A stretch of 64,000 nt of DNA from assembly GCF_025231485.1 (NCBI RefSeq), contig NZ_CP104003.1, positions 2,728,001-2,792,000 of the forward strand, in the 5' to 3' direction. The position numbers and the translations under genes were made by a program. How positions within the stretch are numbered: the stretch's first letter is position 1; each line of letters opens with the position of its first letter. The stretch comes from Salinirubellus salinus. Its GTDB lineage: Archaea > Halobacteriota > Halobacteria > Halobacteriales > Haloarculaceae. Positions 52,404-60,417 of this stretch are shown piece after piece. A model generated the notes under the pieces. It was not told the origin of the DNA and made no database searches. It saw only the letters and a program-made list of their open reading frames with translations.

Positions 52404-53849
52404 ATGAGCGACGATCAGGAGGGGTTCACAGGTGTGCGACGGACGCTGGAACGTCACCTCCGGGGCTCGACCGACAGTCAGGAGACGCTGGTCCTCAGCG
52501 ACGACGACGGCTACGTCGGGGATACGATCACGTTCAAGGGTCGGAACCTGGAGCCGGACCAGCGGTACGAGGTGGTCTGGCACTCCGTCCAGGGGAGGTG
52601 GGGGGTGTTGCAGGCCAACGAGGTGGTCGGCCAGCAGTACCAGCCCCGGCGCGAGACCATCCTGACGGTCACGGCCAGCGCGTCTGGGGCCTTCAACGAG
52701 ACGTGGACGGTGCCCGAGGACTACGGTGGGACCCACCGGGTCGAACTCCAGAAGGGGGGGACGACCGTCGCTCGGAACACGTTCGACATCACGCCCTGGT
52801 TCGAACTCAAACAGACGGAGGCCCCGCTGGGCGAGGCGTTCACCATCGTCGGGTACGGGCTGGGGCCGGAGGCGACGACCAACAACTACCAGGTGGTCTG
52901 GGACACCGGCAACGTCGGGTTCATGACCGGGGTGATGAACCGGGGGACGGCGACGGCACAGATCCGAGCCGTGGGGCCGCCGGGGCCCCACACCATCCAG
53001 GTGTGGCGTAACTACCGTGGCATCCCCTACCTCCAGAACAACACCCAGTCGCCGTTCGGGCCGGTCGCGGGGGGCCGGCAGTCGCAGTGGACCGTGGAGG
53101 TCACAGAACGGGACGATCCGCCGGAGACCGCCTGGGTGGAGGGCATGTTCGACGAGAGTCCGATCAGCCTCCACTACCCGGAGCTCGACGAGGACACCGA
53201 CGCGACGCTCGAGATCGCACCCACCTGCGGCCAACCGGGGACGGCCGCCATCCTCACCGGCACCGACTTCCCGCCGAACACGGAGGTCGACCTCGTCTGG
53301 TACCAGCACTACGGCCAGGGAATCAGAGGCCCCGACGTCACGACGAAGCCACGTGAGGGCGTGTTGCCCACGGTGACGAGCGACGCGGACGGTCGCTTCC
53401 AGGTCGAGTTCGAGGTCCCGCTCGCGGAGGGCTCGACGCGACCCATCGCAGCGGCCGTCGACGGCCGGACCGTGGCCGTGACGGGGTTCATGGTCCAGCC
53501 GTCCATCGAGCGGTTCGAGCCGACGAGCGGGCCGGTGGGGACGGAGATCGAGATCGAACTCTCGGGCATCGGCTGGACCGCCTACGAGAACGCCCCCTAC
53601 TTCGTCTACGACAACAAACCGCTCGGGTACGCCTGTGGGATGACCGACGAACACAAGACGACCACCGTCGAGGTGGCGTTCCAGGCGTCCGGGCAGCCGG
53701 GGTACCACTTCATCGACGTCTACCCGTCAATCTTCGAGATGCAGGAGGACGAACCCGAGGTCGAGATCAAACCCCACCTGTCGTACCTCGACAACCACCC
53801 CGTCCGGCCGCTCCCGGGCATGCACATGGTGTTCGAGGTCACGGAGTGA
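52404..53849 (+). CDS. IPT/TIG-like multi-repeat protein, paralog A
   Basis: 481 residues from the ATG at 52404. No Sec, Tat or membrane segment is seen, so it should stay in the cytoplasm unless exported in an unknown way. At least four beta-sandwich repeats begin with the IPT/TIG-like 'G..v.i.G.gf.p': YVGDTITFKGRNLEPDQRYE (about 43), PLGEAFTIVGYGLGPEATTN, QPGTAAILTGTDFPPNTEVD and PVGTEIEIELSGIGWTAYEN. Between them are highly conserved unusual blocks (WHSVQGRWGVLQANEVVGQQ, NNTQSPFGPVAGGRQ, LSYLDNHPVRPLPG). The gene at 60418-61884 is a close paralog, about two thirds identical by eye and co-linear end to end. I do not recognise a named family. It opens a cluster with a methyltransferase and an ABC importer. 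Confidence 0.8.
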   Translation: MSDDQEGFTGVRRTLERHLRGSTDSQETLVLSDDDGYVGDTITFKGRNLEPDQRYEVVWHSVQGRWGVLQANEVVGQQYQPRRETILTVTASASGAFNETWTVPEDYGGTHRVELQKGGTTVARNTFDITPWFELKQTEAPLGEAFTIVGYGLGPEATTNNYQVVWDTGNVGFMTGVMNRGTATAQIRAVGPPGPHTIQVWRNYRGIPYLQNNTQSPFGPVAGGRQSQWTVEVTERDDPPETAWVEGMFDESPISLHYPELDEDTDATLEIAPTCGQPGTAAILTGTDFPPNTEVDLVWYQHYGQGIRGPDVTTKPREGVLPTVTSDADGRFQVEFEVPLAEGSTRPIAAAVDGRTVAVTGFMVQPSIERFEPTSGPVGTEIEIELSGIGWTAYENAPYFVYDNKPLGYACGMTDEHKTTTVEVAFQASGQPGYHFIDVYPSIFEMQEDEPEVEIKPHLSYLDNHPVRPLPGMHMVFEVTE

Positions 53850-53943
53850 CGGTCCCGGACACTCTCCCAGTCCGGCGACGGGGAATCCACGTCGGAGGTG
53901 ACAGACGAGTGGATTTTTGTACGGGCACGTGGGACCAACCCCC

Positions 53944-54873
53944 ATGGACGAGGACGCGATATACAACAGACACTTCGAGGTGTTCCTGCTGTGGGCCTGC
54001 CGCGAGACCGGCGTCGTCGACGAACTGCTCGCCGGGACGGAGGGAACGGCCGCGCTCGCCGCCGGCGCGGGCATAACGGAACGGGCGGCGGACATCGTCC
54101 TCGGGTGTCTCGTCGAACTGGGGTACGCCGAGCGGGCCGACGGCGGCTACCGGGCGACGGAGTCCCTCCGGGTGCTCGACCCCGAGGCGGACGTCCTCGA
54201 CCGGGGGATGCTCCCCCACCGGCTCGACTCGCTGGAGAACTACATGCAGCTCCCGGAGGTGATGCGGACCGGCGAGCCGCCCGAGCACACCGACGCGGGG
54301 TTCCGGAACTTCGTCGGGGCCATGGCGACCGTCGAGGACGTGGCCGTCCGCGAGATCGTCACGACCGTCGAGCACGCCCACCCGCGACCGGACACCGTCC
54401 TCGACGTCGGTGGCGGGCCCGGCCGGTTCGGGGCGGAGTTCGCCCGACGCGGGGCGGACGTCGCGCTGTTCGACCGGCCGGGCGTGCTCGACCTCCTCGA
54501 GTCACACCACGCCGACCTCGGCCTCGACGTGGTGGCGGGTGACGCCCTCGAGTCGCTCCCCGCGGGCTTCGACCTCGTGTTCAGCGCCCGGATGACCACC
54601 TCGTTCACCCCCGCGGACCTGCGGGCGTACTTCGAGAACGCGTTCGACGCCCTCAAGCCCGGCGGGACGTTCGTCTGTACCGAGCGGGTCAGGGGCATGT
54701 CCGAGATGGACAACCGGTTCGCGTTCCACATGCTGACGCTGACCGACACGGGGAACACGCACACCGCCGACGAGTACCGGTCGGCCCTAGAGGACGTCGG
54801 CTTCGTCGACGTCGAGATCGATGACGTCCCCCGGACCGAGTTCCAGACGGTCGTGGGTCGGAAGGAGCGCTGA
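53944..54873 (+). CDS. Class I SAM-dependent methyltransferase (O-methyltransferase type)
   Basis: 309 residues from the ATG at 53944, which is 28 nt after a TATA-like GATTTTTG (53912-53919). The N-terminal part is a winged-helix-like dimerisation domain (VFLLWACRETGVVDELLAGT, AGITERAADIVLGCLVELGY), as in plant- and antibiotic-type O-methyltransferases. The SAM motif is TVLDVGGGPGRFGAEFARRG, followed by ADVALFDRPGVL and ALKPGGTFVCTERV. It lies between paralog A and the fused ATPase on the same strand, so it may modify the imported compound (inference). Substrate unknown. Confidence 0.88.
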   Translation: MDEDAIYNRHFEVFLLWACRETGVVDELLAGTEGTAALAAGAGITERAADIVLGCLVELGYAERADGGYRATESLRVLDPEADVLDRGMLPHRLDSLENYMQLPEVMRTGEPPEHTDAGFRNFVGAMATVEDVAVREIVTTVEHAHPRPDTVLDVGGGPGRFGAEFARRGADVALFDRPGVLDLLESHHADLGLDVVAGDALESLPAGFDLVFSARMTTSFTPADLRAYFENAFDALKPGGTFVCTERVRGMSEMDNRFAFHMLTLTDTGNTHTADEYRSALEDVGFVDVEIDDVPRTEFQTVVGRKER

Positions 54874-54948
54874 GTCGGGCGACGTGTCGTGACACCGACC
54901 GACCCGACCCCGCGAAGAGTTTTGCCCGGTGGGGCGCAACGGGAGGCC

Positions 54949-56619
54949 GTGCCCGGGGGACGACTCGAGACGGAGGGACTCACGAAGACGTTCGGCGACG
55001 TCGTGGCGGCCGACGACGTCACGGTCACCTTCGAGCCGGGGGAGTGTCACGGCATCATCGGGCCGAACGGCTCCGGGAAGACCACGCTGTTCGACCTCGT
55101 CATGGGGTTCCAGCGGCCCGACAGCGGTGTCGTGCGGTTCGACGGCGAGGACATCACCGGGATGCGACCAGATCAGGTCGCCCGTCGCGGGCTCGTCCGG
55201 ACCTTCCAGATAACCGCCCCCTTCGAGCGACTCACCGTCCGCGAGAACCTGCTGAGCGTCTACACCGGCGGGCTGGGGTCGGGGCTCCGCGTCCCCACCG
55301 AGACCCACGAGCGGGCCGCCGAACTACTCGACCTGCTCGACCTCGACCGCGTCGCCGACCACGACGCGAGCGACATCTCGGGCGGCCAGCAGAAGCTCCT
55401 CGAACTCGGCCGGGCGACGATGCTGGAGCCGGAGTGTGTCCTCCTCGACGAGCCGACTGCGGGCGTCAACCCCGCCATCCAGGACCGGGTGCTCTCGGCG
55501 CTCCGCGAGATGAACGACGGCGGGACCACGGTCGTCGTCATCGAGCACGACATGAGTGTCGTCGGGGACATCGCCGACCGGATCACGGTCCTCGACGGCG
55601 GCCGCGTCCTGACACAGGGCGCGTTCTCGACGGTCACGAGCGACGAGCGCGTCAGGGACGCCTACATCGGGACCCGGACGGACCGGGCGACAGGGACCGA
55701 CGGGGAGATGCCGGCGACCGAGACCGAGACTGGAACCGAGACCCAGACCGGGACCGGGACCGAAGTCGAGGCCGGTACCCCGACGCCCGGCGTCGTCGCG
55801 GAGTCGAGGGCGCGCCGGCCGGCGCCGGCCGAGAGCGACGCAGAGAGCCGGGTCGCACGAGCACTCGCGTCGAGGGCGGACGGCGACGAGGACGACGAAC
55901 GGGGACCGGTCGACCGTCTGGTCGCCCGGAACGTCACGGCCGGCTACGGGAAGCAGGTCGTGCTCGACGGCGTCTCGGTCAAGAGCCACGATGGGATCAC
56001 GTGCGTGTTCGGGCCGAACGGCTCGGGAAAGTCGACACTCCTCAAGCTGCTCGGGGGCGTCGTACCGGTCCGGTCGGGAGCCATCGAGTACGGCGGCCGG
56101 CCGCTCACCGGGCTCGAACCGCACGAGATCGTCCGGGCCGGAATCACGACGGTCCCGCAAGACCGGCGGACGTTCGCCGGGCTCACCGTCCGCGAGAACC
56201 TCCAGCTGGGGGCCACCACCGTCGACGACGAGGCCGTGGTCGACGCGCGGATAGAGGTGGTCCTGGACCTGTTTCCCGCGCTGGCCGCGTCGCTCTCCGA
56301 GCCGGCGCGGTCGCTCTCCGGTGGCCAGCAGGTGATGCTCGGCCTCGGGTGGGCGATGATGACGGGGGCCGACGTGTACCTCCTCGACGAGCCGCTCAGC
56401 GGGCTGGCACCGTCCGCCGTCGACGACCTCTTCGACGTCCTCCGGACCCTCGTCGACCGGGGCATCCAGATCGTACTGGTCGAACAGCACGTCCGGGAGG
56501 CCATGACCGTCGCGGACCACGTCTACGTCCTCTCGCAGGGACGGATACAGTTCGACGGGCCGCCCGAGGCACTCGAGAGCGAGGACCGCCTCGTCGAGCT
56601 CTACCTCGGGCTCGAGTGA
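54949..56619 (+). CDS. LivG-LivF fused ABC ATPase
   Basis: 556 residues from the GTG at 54949; another GTG at 54889 would add 20 unconserved residues. Two complete ATPase domains. The first is LivG-like: GPNGSGKTTLFDLVMGF, ISGGQQKLLELGRA, CVLLDEPTAGVNP, VVIEHDMSVVGD. The second is LivF-like: GPNGSGKSTLLKLLGG, LSGGQQVMLGLGWAMM, VYLLDEPLSGLAP, VLVEQHVREAMT. A linker of about 70 residues rich in Thr/Glu/Gly (TETETGTETQTG) joins them. In most organisms these are two genes, as in the operon at 20310-21805. Partner permeases are on the opposite strand just downstream. Confidence 0.92.
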   Translation: MPGGRLETEGLTKTFGDVVAADDVTVTFEPGECHGIIGPNGSGKTTLFDLVMGFQRPDSGVVRFDGEDITGMRPDQVARRGLVRTFQITAPFERLTVRENLLSVYTGGLGSGLRVPTETHERAAELLDLLDLDRVADHDASDISGGQQKLLELGRATMLEPECVLLDEPTAGVNPAIQDRVLSALREMNDGGTTVVVIEHDMSVVGDIADRITVLDGGRVLTQGAFSTVTSDERVRDAYIGTRTDRATGTDGEMPATETETGTETQTGTGTEVEAGTPTPGVVAESRARRPAPAESDAESRVARALASRADGDEDDERGPVDRLVARNVTAGYGKQVVLDGVSVKSHDGITCVFGPNGSGKSTLLKLLGGVVPVRSGAIEYGGRPLTGLEPHEIVRAGITTVPQDRRTFAGLTVRENLQLGATTVDDEAVVDARIEVVLDLFPALAASLSEPARSLSGGQQVMLGLGWAMMTGADVYLLDEPLSGLAPSAVDDLFDVLRTLVDRGIQIVLVEQHVREAMTVADHVYVLSQGRIQFDGPPEALESEDRLVELYLGLE

Positions 56620-56634
56620 CGGACGACCGGGCGG

Positions 56635-57858
56635 TCAGCGGTCGGGCTCCGAGCGGTCGCCTGCCGCCGGGTCGCCGCGCCCACCGTCACTCTCGGCCCG
56701 TCGCTCGTCGGTGCCGTGGGGGGACGGCCCCTCCGTGGCCGCCGGCGGTGCCTCCCGCTGCCCCTCGGTCTCGCCCTGGGCGGTGGCCAACGCCTCGGCG
56801 ACTCGCGACGGCCAGGTGACGACCCCACCGGGCGTCCGGAGGACGACGAGGAGGAGGACGACCCCGTAGACGACCTCCTGAAGTTCCGGGACGCCGACGG
56901 CCTCGCGTGCCACCTCGCTCGTCACGGTCAGGAGGAGCGAACCCACGATGGGGCCGAAGATGGTGCCGAGGCCACCGACGACGGCCGGCAGCAGGATGTC
57001 GAGGTTCACCAGCAGCCCGAAGACGACCCGGGGGCGGATGGAGACGAAGTACATGCTCCAGAGCGTCCCGGCCCACGCGGTGAAGAACGCGCTCACGACG
57101 AGCGCGAAGAGCTTGTACCGAATGGTCGGGATCCCGACGGCGCTGGCCGCGGCCTCGTCGTCGCGGATGGCGAACAGGTACAGCCCGATACGTGACCGCT
57201 TGATGACGAGTGCCACGAGCGAGACGACCAGCAGGAGCCCGAGGGCGACGTAGTAGTACGGGAGCGTCTCCCGGAACTGGAACGCGAGGAGGCCGTACTC
57301 GGCGCCGTAGGCGTCCGGGAACGGCTTGACGAAGCCGCTGGCGCCACCGAGCTGGTCGACGTTGATGAACAGGTACAGCAGGAGTTCCGCGAACGCGAGC
57401 GTGACGAGCGCGAAGTAGCTCCCGCCGACGCCGTAGCGGAAGCTGAGCCCGCCGATACAGAGGGCGTAAGCACCCGCGAGGAGACTTCCGGCGAGCATCC
57501 CGAGCCAGGGATTGACGGCGAACTCGCGGCTCAGGACGAGCGGGACGTAGGCACCGAGGCCGAAGAACGCCGCGTGGCCGAACGAGAACTGCCCGGAGAA
57601 CCCGGAGACGATGTTCCAGCTCTGTGCGGCCGTCGCCCAGAGCAGCGCGACGACGAGGATGTTCAGACTCAGGAGGGCCCCGAGCCGCGTCCCGAAGACG
57701 GGGACGTCGAGCGACAGGGGGAGGACCGCGAGGCCGACGAGCAGGCCCACACCCAGCACCGGGGTGGCGTACCAGCGCCCACGCCAGTCTCCGAGCGTCT
57801 CGGCGAGGCTCCCGGCGCGCCGCTGGAGCCGGGCGAGCGACTGCGACCGGTCAGGCAC
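56635..57858 (-). CDS. LivM-type ABC permease with acidic C-terminal tail
   Basis: 407 residues, GTG start at 57858 overlapping the upstream permease stop by 8 bp. About ten membrane segments. Family patterns: AQSWNIVSGFSGQFSFGHAA, GGSYFALVTLAFAELLLYLF, and the EAA-type AIRDDEAAASAVGIPTIRYK. The last 60 residues are hydrophilic (ETEGQREAPPAATEGPS) and are not found in the livM of the first operon. Works with the fused ATPase 16 bp away on the other strand (convergent). Confidence 0.9.
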   Translation of the reverse strand: MPDRSQSLARLQRRAGSLAETLGDWRGRWYATPVLGVGLLVGLAVLPLSLDVPVFGTRLGALLSLNILVVALLWATAAQSWNIVSGFSGQFSFGHAAFFGLGAYVPLVLSREFAVNPWLGMLAGSLLAGAYALCIGGLSFRYGVGGSYFALVTLAFAELLLYLFINVDQLGGASGFVKPFPDAYGAEYGLLAFQFRETLPYYYVALGLLLVVSLVALVIKRSRIGLYLFAIRDDEAAASAVGIPTIRYKLFALVVSAFFTAWAGTLWSMYFVSIRPRVVFGLLVNLDILLPAVVGGLGTIFGPIVGSLLLTVTSEVAREAVGVPELQEVVYGVVLLLVVLRTPGGVVTWPSRVAEALATAQGETEGQREAPPAATEGPSPHGTDERRAESDGGRGDPAAGDRSEPDR

Positions 57859-58744
57859 GGGTCGGCCCCCCGAACAGCCCCGTGGGCTTGACCAGCAACA
57901 CCGCGATGAACACGAGCAGGATGAGGACGTTGTAGTACGACCCGGGGAGGTAGAACGCGCCGAACACGCGGATCATGCCGACGAGCAGGCCACCGAGGAC
58001 GGCCCCGCGGATAGAGCCGAGGCCGCCGAGGACGACCACCACGAACGCGACGGTCAGATACGCGTTCCCGAGGTACGGGTCGAACGGCTGGACGAACGTG
58101 ATGAGCGCGCCGGCCAGCCCGGCGAGGGCGGCCCCCAGGCCGAACGTGAGGTAGTCGATCCGCCGGACGTCGATGCCGACGTAGGCGGCGTTCAGCCGGT
58201 TGTCGGCGGTCCCGCGGATGGCTCGACCGATGTGTGTCCGGTGCAGGAACGTCCAGACCACCGCCGAGGTGGCCGCGGCGACGAGCAGCGCGTACAGCTC
58301 CCCCTCGGGGACGTACACGTCGGCGAACCCCCAGCTGCCGAAGCCGGTCGACAGCTGGCGGGGGGTCGCGGTGAACGTCATCTCGACGAGGGCGACGATG
58401 ATGATGAGGAAGGCGACGGTGACGAGGAACTTGTTCCCCTGGGCCTCCTCCCCGAGGGGTGCGAGCGTCGTCCGCTGTATCAGGACCCCGATGCCGAACA
58501 GGACCACGGCGGCCAGCGGGATGCCGAGGAACGGCGAGAGCTCCAGCCGCGCCGCGACGAACCAGACGGCGTACATCCCGACGACGGTGAAGGCACCGTG
58601 CGCAACGTTGACGACCTCCATGACGCCGAAGATGATGGTGAGCCCGAGCGAGACGAACGCGTAGATGCTCCCCAGGAGGACCCCGAGGACGAGGAGCTGG
58701 GCGAACACCGCCGGCCCGACGAGCAACGGCTGGGAGGCTAGCAC
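57851..58744 (-). CDS. LivH-type ABC permease
   Basis: 297 residues, GTG start at 58744. The LivH N-terminal signature SLGLTIIFGVMEVVNVAHGA is clear. The cytoplasmic loop IRGTADNRLNAAYVGIDVRR and LGGLGSIRGAVLGGLLVGMI follow. Second membrane subunit of the cluster's importer. It lies 69 bp after the binding-protein gene and overlaps the LivM-type gene. Confidence 0.91.
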   Translation of the reverse strand: MLASQPLLVGPAVFAQLLVLGVLLGSIYAFVSLGLTIIFGVMEVVNVAHGAFTVVGMYAVWFVAARLELSPFLGIPLAAVVLFGIGVLIQRTTLAPLGEEAQGNKFLVTVAFLIIIVALVEMTFTATPRQLSTGFGSWGFADVYVPEGELYALLVAAATSAVVWTFLHRTHIGRAIRGTADNRLNAAYVGIDVRRIDYLTFGLGAALAGLAGALITFVQPFDPYLGNAYLTVAFVVVVLGGLGSIRGAVLGGLLVGMIRVFGAFYLPGSYYNVLILLVFIAVLLVKPTGLFGGPTRA

Positions 58745-58813
58745 CGACCCCTCCGTCGGCCGGGGGACCAGCGGCCGTGTCCACGGCTGAGGGGGTGCCA
58801 GGTCATGGGCCCC

Positions 58814-60181
58814 TCAGTTCTGGCCGATGAGTTCGGGCTGGACCTCGACCGTCGCGTACTCCTCGGGGTAGACCACCTGCGCCTCCATGTCCTGGATCTG
58901 GTTCATCACCGAGAGGGGGTTGGCGTTCTCGCCGCGCTCGGTGAACGAGATCGGTGGCATCGCCATGATGTGCTCGTCGACGGTGATGTCGTCGAGCGTC
59001 CGGCGCAGCACCTCCGGGTCGGCGCTCCCCGCCTGTTCGAACGCCTCGATGACGACCTCCGCGGTCGTGTAGGCCATGCCGATGTTGCCTTTCATCGCGG
59101 GGGTGTCGAAGGTCTGCATGTACCGCTCGTTGATGCGCTGGGCCTTCTCCTGTGTCAGGTCGATCTGGTACCCCGAGGAGAGCGCCCCGTCGATGACGTC
59201 TCCCATCTTCTGGAAGTTCTCGGTGTACATGCCACCGCTGGCACACGCCGCGAACACGTCCGGCCAGTAGTTCTGGTCCTGCATCGCCTTGACCAGTTCC
59301 AGCATCTGGTTCGTGAACACCGTCGGGAAGATGGCGTCCGGGTCGGCTTGCCTGAACCGCGTGACCTGACTGTCGGCCGTCCCACCGAACCCGATGCTCG
59401 CGGTCTCGACGACCTCCATGTTCGTCCCCTCGATGGCGCGCTCGAGCCCGTCACGGATGGCCTGTCCGTAGGTGGTGTCCACGTAGAACAGCCCGACGGT
59501 CTCGATGTCGAGCCCCGCCCGGTCGGCGACGGCAGTCAGCCCCTCGACGTGGTCGGCCGACTGGCTCCAGGAGTTGGGTTGCGCCCGGTAGACGTACTCG
59601 AGGTCGCGTTCCTGGAGCAGCGACGCGGCGACCGAGATGTCGATGACGAACGGCACGCCCTCGGACTCGGCGACCCGGGTCGCGGCGTTGGTCACGGGCG
59701 AGGAGTACGTCCCGGTGAGGATGTCCGCACCCCGGTCGATGAGTTCGCCCGTGACCTCCCCACCAACGGCGGGGTCGTTCTTGTGGTCGCCCTGGAGCAC
59801 CTTCACCTCGGCACCGTCCATCGACTGGATACCGCCCTCCTCGTTCTTGACCGTCGCGGCCATCCGGACGGCATTGTGGAGACGGTTCCCGACGTAGGAG
59901 GTGCTCCCCGTGAGGGGGTGGACCGAGCCGATGACCACCTCGTCGGGGTAGTCGGTCGACGTGCTCGTGACGGTCGGCGTCCGCGTGGCAGTCCCGGTCC
60001 CGTCCCCAGCGGGGGTCTCCGTCCCCTCGCCGCCGGCACACCCGGCGAACGTCACCAGCGATGCCGTCGCCCCGGCCGCGAGGAACGCGCGTCGCGAGCG
60101 GCGGCCGTCGGGTCGGGTCGACGCGTCGGAGTCGGACACGGCCTGGGCGCCCTCCGTCTGTTTCGAATCACCGTCGGACAT
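58814..60181 (-). CDS. Branched-chain-type ABC substrate-binding lipoprotein
   Basis: 455 residues from the ATG at 60181; an ATG at 60190 is in frame, but the TATA element at 60204-60213 predicts a transcript start near 60182, which favours 60181. Tat lipoprotein signal RRSRRAFLAAGATASLVTFA followed by GCAG. A Thr-rich linker follows. The binding-protein fold begins VVIGSVHPLTGSTSYVGNRL and has AATVKNEEGGIQSMDGAEVK, GTYSSPVTNAATRVAESEGV and GNIGMAYTTAEVVIEAFEQA. Family HAAT/LivK; ligand unknown. Leads the minus-strand half of the cluster's transporter. Confidence 0.91.
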   Translation of the reverse strand: MSDGDSKQTEGAQAVSDSDASTRPDGRRSRRAFLAAGATASLVTFAGCAGGEGTETPAGDGTGTATRTPTVTSTSTDYPDEVVIGSVHPLTGSTSYVGNRLHNAVRMAATVKNEEGGIQSMDGAEVKVLQGDHKNDPAVGGEVTGELIDRGADILTGTYSSPVTNAATRVAESEGVPFVIDISVAASLLQERDLEYVYRAQPNSWSQSADHVEGLTAVADRAGLDIETVGLFYVDTTYGQAIRDGLERAIEGTNMEVVETASIGFGGTADSQVTRFRQADPDAIFPTVFTNQMLELVKAMQDQNYWPDVFAACASGGMYTENFQKMGDVIDGALSSGYQIDLTQEKAQRINERYMQTFDTPAMKGNIGMAYTTAEVVIEAFEQAGSADPEVLRRTLDDITVDEHIMAMPPISFTERGENANPLSVMNQIQDMEAQVVYPEEYATVEVQPELIGQN

Positions 60182-60203
60182 GCCAGCCATTCGAGCAGAC
60201 AGA

Positions 60204-60213
60204 CGTTTAAAAG
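60204..60213 (-). promoter_or_regulatory. TATA element of the second binding-protein gene
   Basis: CGTTTAAAAG on the plus strand (CTTTTAAACG in the sense of transcription), centred about 27 nt before the ATG at 60181: leaderless spacing. Confidence 0.65.
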
Positions 60214-60417
60214 TACTGGAAAGTTATCTACAAATGTGGTTTTCGATAAGGTTGGTAACGTGATTTCTGCGCTCGAGTTTCGTACAGTAACGTGAATTTT
60301 TCACCCCAATCGAGGACCCGAATCCCGATAGACGCCAGGAAGAGTGGTCGAGACACGAGCGCAGGGTGCGCTGCCCGCCCGCCCCGACCACGAGGGTGAA
60401 GTGGACAGACGGTCAGC

